Both the position numbers and the translations under genes were made by a program. From Candidatus Competibacteraceae bacterium (GTDB lineage: Bacteria > Pseudomonadota > Gammaproteobacteria > Competibacterales > Competibacteraceae): DNA of 64,000 nt. Below the pieces are notes generated by a model. It had not been told where the DNA came from. It made no database searches and saw nothing but the letters and a program-made list of their open reading frames with translations. The DNA lies in assembly GCA_016713505.1 (NCBI GenBank), contig JADJPA010000001.1, positions 124,001 to 188,000 on the forward strand, read 5' to 3'. Each line of letters starts with the position of its first letter. The stretch's first letter is position 1. Below, one piece after another: positions 6,586 through 14,511 of this stretch.

Positions 6586-6813
6586 ATGACTGGTGCAAAT
6601 CATACGGCTGTGGCGGAGGTCATGCAACACCTTCCGCCGATAGAACAGAATCGGGTGTTCCGGCTGATAGAGCGGCGGGCGAAGAAAAACCCGCGATTCC
6701 GCGACCGGCTCGACGCCGCAAAAGCGAAAGCCGAGCAAGACTCTCGCAACTACGAAGACTGGATCATCGCGCAAGCCCAGGCGCGCGAGTTGGCGGAGGA
6801 CGTGCCGTGGTGA
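6586..6813 (+). CDS. Small helical phage protein (75 aa)
   Basis: ATG at 6586 with GGAG eight bases upstream. All-helical, charged product: MQHLPPIEQNRVFRLIERRA, RFRDRLDAAKAKAEQDSRNY, ending in AEDVPW. The pattern of basic and acidic heptads suggests a coiled-coil or nucleic-acid-binding protein. The next gene starts at GTG 6810 inside its stop. No family recognised. Confidence 0.65.
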   Translation: MTGANHTAVAEVMQHLPPIEQNRVFRLIERRAKKNPRFRDRLDAAKAKAEQDSRNYEDWIIAQAQARELAEDVPW

Positions 6814-7016
6814 CGCAATCGCTTTACCGGGTGTTCATTGGCTCTGAGCCGGTGGAAGTCACGGCCGGCTCTCGCCAGGAGGCGCGCGAACTGGTTTGGC
6901 GATGGCTGGGTGATAGCCAGAAGGCCACAAAGCTGCGGACTCGGCGACAAATTTTTGGGTTCGGCTTCGAGCGTCGGCCAAGCCCCAACCATCGCCTCTA
7001 TCAATCGGCTGCTTAA
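6810..7016 (+). CDS. Small phage protein (68 aa), GTG start
   Basis: GTG at 6810 overlaps the previous stop (GTGA), matching the coupling seen through this operon. The product starts MTQSLYRVFIGSEPVEVTAG and is basic in its second half (KATKLRTRRQIFGFGFERR). It could be a small nucleic-acid-binding protein; no family recognised. A longer in-frame version starting further left would overlap the preceding gene completely and is rejected. Confidence 0.55.
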   Translation: MTQSLYRVFIGSEPVEVTAGSRQEARELVWRWLGDSQKATKLRTRRQIFGFGFERRPSPNHRLYQSAA

Positions 7017-7054
7017 CCATGGAGCGCCCGGCCGCAAGGTCGGGCTGAAACAAC

Positions 7055-7237
7055 TTGAAACCACTCATCACGATTAACGATCCGCCGGGGACCGAGATCA
7101 TCACCTTCGATGGTGGTGGAAAAGAACTCGGCCGCGAGGTGGTGAAAGGCCACTTCATCGATCCTGAAACCGTCTGTTGCGCCCTCTGCCTCGCTGCTGT
7201 CTTCGCCGGCATCGCTCTAACCATCCTGTTTTTTTGA
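7055..7237 (+). CDS. Small single-span membrane protein (60 aa)
   Basis: The frame opens at TTG 7055 with no strong ribosome site, so the start is uncertain. The first 38 residues are polar (LITINDPPGTEIITFDGGGK); residues 40-60 form a hydrophobic segment with two Cys (VCCALCLAAVFAGIALTILF) that would span the membrane. Its position between early genes with a seven-base gap to the next start supports it. Small membrane proteins in early operons often act in exclusion or host takeover; no evidence of that here. Confidence 0.5.
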   Translation: MKPLITINDPPGTEIITFDGGGKELGREVVKGHFIDPETVCCALCLAAVFAGIALTILFF

Positions 7238-7244
7238 GGCTCCA

Positions 7245-7649
7245 ATGACCGATCAGACCCAAAACCCGGACATGCAAGCGGCGCTCTTGGCGCTGCTGTC
7301 CCAGGCGCAACAGCAACAACCCGTCGCCGCTGGCGGCTGGCAGCCACAGCAACCGGCGCAACTGCCGATCACCGGCATTTCCATCCCCGTCAAAATCGAT
7401 ACGCCCCTCGGCTCTGTCCGGGTCGATCTGCACCTTCCCGCCGAATGCGGGGCGAATCCCCAAGCGATCCTCTCGGCCATCCAGGCCCTCGCCAACGCCG
7501 GCTATCCCGTCGATGCGTGGCAGCGCAAGGAGAGCGGCTGGGGCGGCGGAAGCGGAAGCGGAGACGGCGGCGGATGGGGCAACCGCTCCAACGGTTACAG
7601 TAATCGCGGCGGCTACGGTGGTGGCGGGTACGGCGGGAGACGCTGGTGA
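7245..7649 (+). CDS. Phage protein with glycine-rich tail
   Basis: 134 aa from ATG 7245 (GAGG upstream). The N-terminal 1-45 is Gln-rich. The 45-95 core (GISIPVKIDTPLGSVRVDLH) looks like a compact beta-alpha unit. The 98-134 tail is Gly/Arg/Tyr/Trp-rich (RGGYGGGGYGGRRW at the end), as in single-strand nucleic-acid-binding proteins. It directly precedes a DnaQ-like exonuclease with start/stop overlap (GTGA), so a shared DNA-processing role is plausible but inferred. Confidence 0.7.
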   Translation: MTDQTQNPDMQAALLALLSQAQQQQPVAAGGWQPQQPAQLPITGISIPVKIDTPLGSVRVDLHLPAECGANPQAILSAIQALANAGYPVDAWQRKESGWGGGSGSGDGGGWGNRSNGYSNRGGYGGGGYGGRRW

Positions 7650-8404
7650 TGCTCGCCATCACACAGCAACCGTACCTCACGCCGCTGGCGGCCCATGCAC
7701 TGATCCCAGCCGCTTGGATGGTGCTGGACTGCGAAACCGGCGATGCGCCCTCTGAAGCGACGGCGGCAGCGCTGGAGGCGTGGAAGCCGCCGAAGAACTG
7801 GAAGCCTGCAACGGCAGAAGCCAAGAGAGGCGAAATCGCCGACAGGATCAACAGTAAAGCGGCGCTGTTGGATGCGTCGCCCATCCTCTGTGTGGCCCTA
7901 AAAACCGATCAAATCGCTGTCGTCCTGAACGGCATGAGCGCGGAATCTTTCGAGGTGCCGGGCTGGCTGGTGCTGCCCTGCTGCGATGAAAAGGGACTAC
8001 TGCTAGCGCTGCGCGCGGTTCTGGATCAGGTTGTGGCAGCCGATACCGTGATCGTCGGCCACAATCTATTTGGATTCGATGCGGGAAAGCTGCGCAATGC
8101 ATTCTTGCGGCATCGGCTCCGGCTGCCTAATGCGCTGGCTAATTTCGATCAGCCGATGTTCGACACCATGCGCCAAATTCGCTATTTCAGCATGGAATTA
8201 GCGGATGAGCGTTTCGTGTCGCTCGATACCGTCGCTCGCGTCCTCGGCATTCCCCAGCCCAAGCAGGTGATTAACGGTGCTGACTGCCCCAGGCTTCATA
8301 AAGAGGGGCAGTATGCCGTTATATGCACCTATTGCTGCATCGACATGGAGACAACCACGCGGGCCTACCTCCTCATGTCCGGGCAATCGGCAGAGCTTGA
8401 ATAG
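7646..8404 (+). CDS. DnaQ-like 3'-5' exonuclease (RNase H fold)
   Basis: 252 aa; start GTG 7646 (overlapping the previous stop) or ATG 7649. Exonuclease motif I VLDCETG at about 26-32 gives the catalytic Asp-Glu pair. Motif II GHNLFGFDAGKLRN lies at about 139-152, and motif III-like YCCIDMETT near 230. This is the family used for proofreading and recombination in phages (YqaJ/PolB-like exonuclease relatives). It probably degrades single strands during replication or recombination, together with the preceding Gly-rich protein. Last gene of the rightward early operon, convergent with the toxin-antitoxin pair. Confidence 0.8.
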   Translation: MMLAITQQPYLTPLAAHALIPAAWMVLDCETGDAPSEATAAALEAWKPPKNWKPATAEAKRGEIADRINSKAALLDASPILCVALKTDQIAVVLNGMSAESFEVPGWLVLPCCDEKGLLLALRAVLDQVVAADTVIVGHNLFGFDAGKLRNAFLRHRLRLPNALANFDQPMFDTMRQIRYFSMELADERFVSLDTVARVLGIPQPKQVINGADCPRLHKEGQYAVICTYCCIDMETTTRAYLLMSGQSAELE

Positions 8405-8422
8405 CTTGCTTCCCGCCCAGGC

Positions 8423-8752
8423 TTACACTCGTCCGGCCAAGCGCAAGGAGGCGCGCAGCATGTCGTTGATGCGGGTTTGCCAGCCGCTGCCGGTGGCTTT
8501 GAGCGCATCCAAGACATCGGCGTCCAGCCGCAGCTTGACGGCCTGCTTGGTGGTGGCCTGGACGCTGCCCAGCGGTCGGCCCCGCGCACGCGCCTTGATC
8601 TGTTCAGGCGTATGTACCGCCGCATATTCGCCCCGCTGGGCTTGGGCCAGCGATTCCCGTAGCCCTGGCAAGGCGTGGCCCGCATCCGCTTCTACCGCAC
8701 GGGCCACCGCTTCGATATCCATGTCTTCAAGGTTGATCTCGTCAGGGGTCAT
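8423..8752 (-). CDS. BrnA-like antitoxin
   Basis: 109 aa. The C-terminal 58-105 segment, GRPLGSVQATTKQAVKLRLD then DVLDALKATGSGWQTRINDM, matches the BrnA ribbon-helix-helix antitoxin domain (operator binding plus dimerisation). The N-terminal acidic arm would wrap the toxin. It overlaps the upstream toxin gene by 11 bases and is second in the pair. A known BrnA partner is BrnT; here the partner looks RelE/HigB-like instead. Confidence 0.8.
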   Translation of the reverse strand: MTPDEINLEDMDIEAVARAVEADAGHALPGLRESLAQAQRGEYAAVHTPEQIKARARGRPLGSVQATTKQAVKLRLDADVLDALKATGSGWQTRINDMLRASLRLAGRV

Positions 8753-9056
8753 CGCGTCTCATCCTCTTGATTTCGCTGGCCGACAAGGTACTGCGTTCGG
8801 ATTTGGCGTAAACCGTGACCAGCACCACGGCTCCCGCGCTCAATCGATTGAAATAGATCACCCGCACACCGCCGCGTTTGCCGCGCCCGGAAGCGGTCCA
8901 GCGGACTTTGCGCATCCCTTGTGCGCCAGGGATCACATCGCCCGCCAGCGGGTTGGCGGCGATCCAGGCAACAAAATCGTCGTGCTGCTCCGGCGTCCAC
9001 ACTTCAGCGGCTTGGCGCAGAAATTCGGGCGTTTCGATCACCGTCAGCAGGGTCAT
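8742..9056 (-). CDS. RelE/HigB-type toxin
   Basis: 104 aa. The arrangement FLRQAAEVWTPEQHDDFVAW, NPLAGDVIPG, GMRKVRW, GRGKRGGVRVIYF and LVTVYAKSE follows HigB-2/RelE-like ribosome-dependent mRNA interferases with conserved basic and Tyr/Phe residues. It is upstream of the BrnA-like antitoxin, toxin-first order as in higBA. Likely arrests translation when the antitoxin is lost, stabilising the prophage; inferred from family. Confidence 0.82.
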   Translation of the reverse strand: MTLLTVIETPEFLRQAAEVWTPEQHDDFVAWIAANPLAGDVIPGAQGMRKVRWTASGRGKRGGVRVIYFNRLSAGAVVLVTVYAKSERSTLSASEIKRMRRDDP

Positions 9057-9380
9057 TATTTTATTGTACCGGCAATCAATTCAGATAGCGAGCGTGGTCC
9101 CACCCGCAACAACCCCTTGATTCCCGCAAGCACCCGGCGTAAGCTGTCCTCGCTCTCGCAAAAAACGAGAGTCGGGATTTGCACCCCGGAATCCACGGCG
9201 CACCAGCGCCATCAGCGATACCAGGCGCATTTTTTGTGCCTGCTCGTCTATGGCGGGCTGTGCGGGGCATCCGAAAGGATGGCCGGTCCGTGGCCGGTAG
9301 TGCAAACCTCGTACAGTCCGCCACCATCGTCTTTGCACTTGATGTTGGCGGCCTCCAATCCTTCCCACGGAGTCCGCAGC
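9057..9380 (+). other. Non-coding leader with several hairpins upstream of the antirepressor
   Basis: No convincing gene in these 324 bases. Hairpins seen on the plus strand: CTCTCG/CGAGAG (9153-9158 with 9166-9171), AGGCGCA/TGTGCCT with a T5 loop (9223-9229 with 9235-9241), and CATCC-GAAA-GGATG with a GNRA tetraloop (9268-9281). A duplicated TGGCCGGT/TGGCCGGT follows at 9280-9299. In all three frames short peptides resemble those seen upstream of phage antirepressor genes (Ash-type region), which suggests conservation at the RNA level. Function unknown. Confidence 0.45.
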
Positions 9381-10103
9381 ATGTCTACTCAGCTTATCCG
9401 TATCACCAGCGAAGTCGAAATTCCCTATCTGACCTACCAGGGTCAAGCCGTCCTCACGTTTGCCTTGATCGACAAGGTTCATAACCGCGTTGAAGGTACT
9501 GCAAAGCGCAATTTCGCCTCTAACCGTGAGCGGTTCATTTCCCAAGAAGATTATTTCTATATCACTGATTCCAAAAGCTTGGACGAATTTCGTACTAGCT
9601 ATCCAGGCATCCTAAAAGACGCAACCACCGCAATTACTCTCATCACCGAATCGGGCTATCTGATGCTGGTGAAGTCCTTCACCGACGACCTCAGTTGGCA
9701 GATTCAACGGCAACTGGTGAAGCTCTATTTCCGCATCAAGGAAGTGATGGCACAGGCTGAGCCGGAGCGCCCGCCCCGCCTCACCGCCGAACAGCAGCGT
9801 GCCATTGATGGGTTGATCCACCGCATTTCGATTTGCTGCAAGTTTCGAGAGAGCGCCGGCCAAGCCGCTCACGAGCGGGTCCGGTTTGCCTTCGGCTTGC
9901 GCCACAGCAGCGACCTCTTGCCCGAACACTTCGACACCGCCAAGGCCGATCTGGAAGGTGTCAAGGAATTGGCGGAGCAGCACCACGAACGCATAGTGGC
10001 GCTCGATCGGGAATTTATCACCGCCGTCATTCGTCCGCCCGTCTCTATCCGCAAGGTGCGCGCGATGGCGAAGAAGCAGGAACGCCAACCTGTAATGTTT
10101 TAG
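9381..10103 (+). CDS. ORF6N-domain antirepressor-like protein
   Basis: 240 aa from ATG 9381. The N-terminal ORF6N/KilA-N-type DNA-binding domain spans about 10-110: GQAVLTFALIDKVH, TAKRNFASNRERF, ISQEDYFYITDS and LITESGYLMLVKSF. The C-terminal 115-240 part is helical and basic. ORF6N proteins in temperate phages act as antirepressors or regulators. The same frame is open for about 1.1 kb upstream with no coding character, so the longer version is rejected. The preceding structured leader could control its expression. Confidence 0.85.
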   Translation: MSTQLIRITSEVEIPYLTYQGQAVLTFALIDKVHNRVEGTAKRNFASNRERFISQEDYFYITDSKSLDEFRTSYPGILKDATTAITLITESGYLMLVKSFTDDLSWQIQRQLVKLYFRIKEVMAQAEPERPPRLTAEQQRAIDGLIHRISICCKFRESAGQAAHERVRFAFGLRHSSDLLPEHFDTAKADLEGVKELAEQHHERIVALDREFITAVIRPPVSIRKVRAMAKKQERQPVMF

Positions 10104-10143
10104 ATCAGCAACGCGCCACGGACGGCGCAAACCGAGACGGATC

Positions 10144-10485
10144 ATGAATCAGCCTGAGCCACTACTCTGGAGCATCACAGAAACCGCCCGACAACTGGGG
10201 GAGGTTTCAGCGCGCACGGTGCAACGGATGATCGCGGACGGCGACCTCGTTGAAGTGTCGGTGCGCGGCCGGACCATGGTGGATGTTGCTAGTGTTCGCC
10301 GGTACATCGAAAATAGACGCGCAAGAGCGCGCATGGAGGGGAAACCATGCCAAGAAAAGATCGAGACGGACTTTACAAGCAGCCGGAGTCACCGAACTGG
10401 TACGCGAGTTATACCGATGCACGGGGCCGACGCTGCCGCCGAAGTACTGGAACGGATAACAAAACTCAGGCCAAGGCGCTCCTGA
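10144..10485 (+). CDS. Probable excisionase (MerR-like HTH)
   Basis: 113 aa from ATG 10144. The first 65 residues hold a winged helix-turn-helix typical of excisionase/helix-turn-helix domain 17 proteins: LLWSITETARQLGEVSARTV, QRMIADGDLVEVSVRGRTMV and VASVRRYIENRRA. The remaining tail overlaps the integrase start by 139 bases in another frame and looks less constrained, so the functional protein may be the N-terminal domain. Position immediately before the integrase supports a role in excision. Confidence 0.7.
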   Translation: MNQPEPLLWSITETARQLGEVSARTVQRMIADGDLVEVSVRGRTMVDVASVRRYIENRRARARMEGKPCQEKIETDFTSSRSHRTGTRVIPMHGADAAAEVLERITKLRPRRS

Positions 10486-11441
10486 GCCGTTGGAGGGCTG
10501 ACAGCCACCAACAAAAAGTCCTCGGTGTCGAACCCGAACATACCTTGCATGAGTTGATGCTGATGTATGTGGATGCGCATCCCGACAAAAAGACGCTGGA
10601 GCGGGATGGGTACAGCGTCAAGCACTTGTACCGAGTGCTAGGCGCAAATCGGGTGCTGAACTCGCTTCGGCCCGTTGACGCTCACGGCTACTGCTTGGCG
10701 CGGCGGCACGAGGGCGCGGCGGCGGGCACCATTAATAAGGAGATTGGGTTGCTGTCGTCGGCGCTGAACTGGGGACGGCGCGTGCTGGGTTGGCGGATCG
10801 ACAATCCGGCGGAAGCACAACGATTGCCCGAACCGCCTGGCAAGGATCGATGGTTGACGCCGGAAGAGGCGGTTTTGCTGGTGAGCGCGGCCAACGAAGA
10901 GCCGAAGGTTGCGGATTATCTGCCCGACTTCATCCGGCTAGGATTGCATACCGGTATGAGGCCCGGCGAAATGCTCAAACTGGAATGGAAGCGGGTAAAC
11001 CTCCAGCAAGGTCGGATCTTGCTGGGGGCGATGGATCAGAAAAGCGAACGGTTGGGTAGCGTTCCGCTCAATCAAACGGCGAGAGACGCTATTTTATCAC
11101 GCGCTCGCTTTCGGGCCATCCATTGTCCGGCAACTCCTTGGGTGTTTTGCAACCGTCGCGGCGAGCGGTTGGCGAACGTGCGCAACGGCTTCATGTCGGC
11201 GGTCGAGCGGGCGGGGATTGCGAAGTGTACGCCGCACGATCTACGGCGGACCTGCGGGAGTTGGCTCGCGCAAGCGGGAGTGCCGATCCAGCAAATCGCA
11301 AAGCTGCTCCGGCATCGCGATATCCAAGTCACGCACAGCGTCTACGCGCACCTGATGCCGGGACAATTGGAAGAGACAGTAAGGATGCTGGAACGTCATA
11401 ATCCCGTCATAGTTCGGGATCAATCGATTTTGAGACTGTAA
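10347..11441 (+). CDS. Tyrosine site-specific integrase
   Basis: 364 aa. N-terminal arm-binding segment (1-60, SPNWYASYTDARGRRCRR), SAM-like core-binding domain (65-165) and catalytic domain with a complete active site: Arg205 (TGMRPGEML), Lys in the beta hairpin near 230, His297 and Arg300 (PHDLRRTCG), His323 (LRHRDIQ) and Tyr333 (SVYAHL). Integrates and, with the excisionase, excises the element at tRNA-Pro. Stop lies 11 bases before the tRNA 3' CCA. Appears intact. Confidence 0.93.
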   Translation: MPRKDRDGLYKQPESPNWYASYTDARGRRCRRSTGTDNKTQAKALLSRWRADSHQQKVLGVEPEHTLHELMLMYVDAHPDKKTLERDGYSVKHLYRVLGANRVLNSLRPVDAHGYCLARRHEGAAAGTINKEIGLLSSALNWGRRVLGWRIDNPAEAQRLPEPPGKDRWLTPEEAVLLVSAANEEPKVADYLPDFIRLGLHTGMRPGEMLKLEWKRVNLQQGRILLGAMDQKSERLGSVPLNQTARDAILSRARFRAIHCPATPWVFCNRRGERLANVRNGFMSAVERAGIAKCTPHDLRRTCGSWLAQAGVPIQQIAKLLRHRDIQVTHSVYAHLMPGQLEETVRMLERHNPVIVRDQSILRL

Positions 11442-11452
11442 GTCATTGATTT

Positions 11453-11529
<77 letters not shown>

Positions 11530-11541
11530 ACGGGGGAATGA

Positions 11542-12510
11542 TCAACAACGGCGGTCGACCGCAAACCGCGCCAAACCGATGAGCGCGTCTCTGGCGGGAG
11601 ACTCCGGGAGCATCGGCAGGCTGGCGATAGCCAGTTCGGCCTCCCGCGCGGCAAGACGCGAAGTATAGTCCAGCGCTCCGGTCGACTCAATAGTGCGGGT
11701 CACGATCTCGATTTGCTCCAGGCCCCCTTGTTCGATGGCGCCGCGAATCAACCGAATTTCCTCGGGCGTGCCGTGGCGCATGGCGTGGATCAGCGGCAAA
11801 GTAGGCTTGCCTTCGGCCAGATCGTCGCCGATATTCTTGCCCATCTCGGCGCTGGAGCTGCTGTAATCCAGTACATCGTCGATCAACTGGAACGCGGTGC
11901 CCAGATGAAGGCCATAGCGGGCCAGCGCCAGTTCTTCCTCGCGCGACCGACCGGCCAGCACCGCGCCGAGCCGCGCCGCCGCTTCGAACAGTTTGGCGGT
12001 TTTGCAGTGGATCACCGCCATGTAGCGTTCCTCGGTGGTGTCGGGATCGTGGCAGTTCAGCAACTGCATCACCTCGCCCTCGGCGATGGTGTTGGTGGTG
12101 TCGGCCATGATGTCCATGACCCGCATACTGCCGATGCCGACCATCATCTGAAACGAACGCGAATACAGAAAATCACCGACCAGCACGCTGGCCTGATTGC
12201 CCCAAATGGCGTTGGCCGTCTCCCGGCCGCGCCGCAAGCTGGATTCGTCGACCACATCGTCGTGTAACAAAGTAGCGGTGTGGATGAACTCGACGATGGC
12301 GGCGGCGTCGATGTGCTGTCGGCCGGCATAACCGCACGCCTGGGCGGCGAGCAGCACGGTGACCGGCCGCATTCGCTTGCCGCCGCCGTCGATGATGTAA
12401 CCCGCCAACTGATTGATCAGCACCACATCGGAATGGAGCTGGCGACGGATCAGGGTGTTGACGGCTTGCAGGTCGTCCGCGATGGGGACGCGGATTTGTT
12501 CGATATTCAT
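11542..12510 (-). CDS. ispB: Octaprenyl diphosphate synthase
   Basis: 322 aa, the usual length. Adds isopentenyl units to farnesyl diphosphate to make the C40 side chain of ubiquinone/menaquinone. First Asp-rich motif DDVVD at 84-88, GGGKRMRP at 42-49, second Asp-rich motif LIDDVLDY at 210-217. Located divergent from rplU, the conserved gammaproteobacterial ispB/rplU-rpmA arrangement. Complete, with no oddities. Confidence 0.95.
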   Translation of the reverse strand: MNIEQIRVPIADDLQAVNTLIRRQLHSDVVLINQLAGYIIDGGGKRMRPVTVLLAAQACGYAGRQHIDAAAIVEFIHTATLLHDDVVDESSLRRGRETANAIWGNQASVLVGDFLYSRSFQMMVGIGSMRVMDIMADTTNTIAEGEVMQLLNCHDPDTTEERYMAVIHCKTAKLFEAAARLGAVLAGRSREEELALARYGLHLGTAFQLIDDVLDYSSSSAEMGKNIGDDLAEGKPTLPLIHAMRHGTPEEIRLIRGAIEQGGLEQIEIVTRTIESTGALDYTSRLAAREAELAIASLPMLPESPARDALIGLARFAVDRRC

Positions 12511-12608
12511 GGGAGGCGATGGCTTGGAAGAAAACCCCTGTCATGCTACGGATTGGCTGCGACAGGGTCAAGGCGGGGGCCTAAGCGTCGCTAGCGGCTG
12601 GAATTTGT

Positions 12609-12637
12609 TTGACCTCGACCGACCGTGCGACTAGAAT
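12609..12637 (+). promoter_or_regulatory. Promoter of rplU-rpmA
   Basis: TTGACC (12609-12614), 17-base spacer, TAGAAT (12632-12637); about 40 bases of leader remain to the rplU ATG. Good sigma-70 match. Confidence 0.65.
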
Positions 12638-12683
12638 TCCACCCCTTTAGTCGGGCGGCCGAGTCGTTTTGGAGAACTCATCA

Positions 12684-13094
12684 ATGTACGCTGTCATCAA
12701 AACCGGGGGCAAACAATACCGGGTGGCCGAGGGTCAGACCCTCAAAGTCGAAAAGCTTGATGTCGAGGAAGGCGCTTCCGTGGAATTCGACACGGTGTTG
12801 ATGATTGCCGACGGCGACCAGATCAAGGTCGGTGCGCCCTACATCGAAGGTGCGCGGGTGAGCGCCACGGTGAAATCCCAAGGACGCGGCCCCAAGATTC
12901 GGATCATCAAGTTCCGTCGCCGCAAGCACTATCGCAAGACCCAAGGGCACCGGCAAAGTTTTACCGAACTGCGGATCGGCGGCATCAGCGGATCAGCCGC
13001 TTCAGGGTCGCATAAAGCCGAAGCGCCGGTGATGCAGAAGGCCGAAGCGCCGGTTTTGCAGAAAGCGGAAGCGGCGTCCGTTCAGGAGGACTGA
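12684..13094 (+). CDS. rplU: Ribosomal protein bL21 with C-terminal extension
   Basis: 136 aa from ATG 12684 (GGAG upstream). Residues 1-103 are canonical bL21 (MYAVIKTGGKQYRVAEGQ, RRRKHYRKTQGHRQ). The usual length is about 103; here some 33 residues follow with three copies of a KAEAPV/KAEA-type repeat, ending SVQED. 50S subunit protein binding 23S rRNA. Followed three bases later by rpmA. Confidence 0.95.
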   Translation: MYAVIKTGGKQYRVAEGQTLKVEKLDVEEGASVEFDTVLMIADGDQIKVGAPYIEGARVSATVKSQGRGPKIRIIKFRRRKHYRKTQGHRQSFTELRIGGISGSAASGSHKAEAPVMQKAEAPVLQKAEAASVQED

Positions 13095-13097
13095 AAC

Positions 13098-13361
13098 ATG
13101 GCACACAAAAAAGCGGGCGGCAGCAGCCGCAACGGTCGCGATTCCCAGGCCCAGCGCTTGGGCGTCAAGTTGTTCGGCGGCCAGTTGGCGATACCGGGCA
13201 ACATCATCGTCCGGCAGCGCGGCACCAAATTCCATCCGGGCACCAACGTGGGTTGCGGCAAGGATTACACGCTGTACGCCAAGGTCGAAGGCCATGTCAC
13301 CTTCGAGACCAAGGGGCCGTTCAACCGCAAATATGTGAGCGTCTACCCGGCGCAGCAGTGA
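13098..13361 (+). CDS. rpmA: Ribosomal protein bL27
   Basis: 87 aa, full length. Starts MAHKKAGGSSRNGRDSQAQR, the classical bL27 N terminus that reaches the peptidyl-transferase centre, and continues with LGVKLFGGQLAIPGNIIVRQ. Cotranscribed with rplU (three-base gap). A terminator follows before obgE. Confidence 0.97.
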   Translation: MAHKKAGGSSRNGRDSQAQRLGVKLFGGQLAIPGNIIVRQRGTKFHPGTNVGCGKDYTLYAKVEGHVTFETKGPFNRKYVSVYPAQQ

Positions 13362-13383
13362 GCCGGAAGTCCGGGCGCAGCGA

Positions 13384-13404
13384 AAGCCCCGCACGGGGCT
13401 TTTC
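13384..13404 (+). terminator. Terminator after rpmA
   Basis: AAGCCCC (13384-13390), GCAC loop, GGGGCTT (13395-13401) then TTC TTTT. Sits in the 70-base gap before obgE; may allow partial read-through. Confidence 0.75.
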
Positions 13405-13431
13405 TTTTGGGTCCGGTTCGAGGAGGACGCC

Positions 13432-14511
13432 ATGAAATTCGTCGATGAAGTGACCATCCGGGTCGAGGCCGGCGACGGCGGCGACGGTGGCGTCAGCTTC
13501 CGACGCGAAAAGTACATCCCTTTCGGCGGTCCCGACGGCGGCGACGGCGGCGACGGCGGCAGTATCTACCTTCAAGCCGATGCCGAACTCAACACGCTGG
13601 CGGATTATCGCTACACCCGACTGTTTCGGGCCGAGCACGGCCAGAAAGGCATGGGGGCTAATTGCACCGGCCGCGGCGGTGCCGATCTGAACATCGTGGT
13701 GCCGGTCGGGACGCTGGCCCACGATGTCGAAACCGGCGAGCTGATCGGCGATCTGGTCGAAGCCGGCCAGCGCTTGCTGGTGGCGCAAGGCGGTTTTCAC
13801 GGCCTCGGCAACACCCGCTACAAGAGCAGCACCAACCGCGCGCCGCGCCAGTCCAAGCCGGGGACGCCGGGGGAAGCGCGCGATCTGCGGCTGGAGTTGA
13901 AAGTGATCGCCGATGTCGGTTTGCTGGGGATGCCGAACGCCGGCAAATCCACCTTGATCCGCGCGGTGTCCGCCGCCCGGCCTAAAGTCGCCGATTATCC
14001 CTTTACGACTTTGCATCCCAATTTGGGCGTGGTGCGGGTTGGGCCGTTGCGCAGCTTCGTCATGGCTGACATTCCGGGCCTGATAGAAGGCGCGGCCGAA
14101 GGGGCGGGGTTGGGCATCCAGTTCTTGCGGCATTTAGCCCGCACTCGGCTGTTGCTGCATCTGATCGACGTTTCCCCTCACAGCGACAGCGGCGATCCGG
14201 TGCGGGACGCGCGCGTGATCTTGAAGGAATTGAAGCGCTACAGCCCGGAACTGGCGGCCAGGGAACGGTGGTTGGTGCTGAACAAGCTGGATTTAGTGCC
14301 GGAAGGCGGGCGCAAGGCATTGGTCGCCAAGATTCGCCGCGCGCTGCGCTGGCGCGGCCCGCAGTTCGCGATCTCGGCCCTCTCCGGCGAGGGCGCCGAG
14401 GCATTGGTGCGCAAAGTCATGGAGCGGCTCGAAGAACGCCAGCAGGAACAGGCGATTGCGGCCGAACGGGAGCTTGCGTCCGCCGCTTCTGATGAGGCGG
14501 ATGATGTTTAG
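13432..14511 (+). CDS. obgE: Obg-family GTPase
   Basis: 359 aa. N-terminal Gly-rich Obg fold (1-158, repeated GDGGDGG runs), then the TRAFAC G domain with G1 GMPNAGKST at about 166-174, G3 DIPGL, G4 NKLD. Needed for 50S subunit assembly and stress adaptation. The ORF ends ASDEADDV and overlaps the proB start region by 11 bases. Order rplU-rpmA-obgE-proB is the common one. Confidence 0.96.
   Translation: MKFVDEVTIRVEAGDGGDGGVSFRREKYIPFGGPDGGDGGDGGSIYLQADAELNTLADYRYTRLFRAEHGQKGMGANCTGRGGADLNIVVPVGTLAHDVETGELIGDLVEAGQRLLVAQGGFHGLGNTRYKSSTNRAPRQSKPGTPGEARDLRLELKVIADVGLLGMPNAGKSTLIRAVSAARPKVADYPFTTLHPNLGVVRVGPLRSFVMADIPGLIEGAAEGAGLGIQFLRHLARTRLLLHLIDVSPHSDSGDPVRDARVILKELKRYSPELAARERWLVLNKLDLVPEGGRKALVAKIRRALRWRGPQFAISALSGEGAEALVRKVMERLEERQQEQAIAAERELASAASDEADDV

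Noticed and set aside
8277..9380. Long open frame running upstream of the ORF6N gene on the plus strand
   Set aside because: It crosses the antitoxin and toxin genes in another frame and the non-coding leader; composition is not protein-like and ATG 9381 begins the real domain.
9081..9545. Minus-strand frame of 154 codons across the leader and start of ORF6N
   Set aside because: No family or ribosome site; the other strand carries a clear domain.
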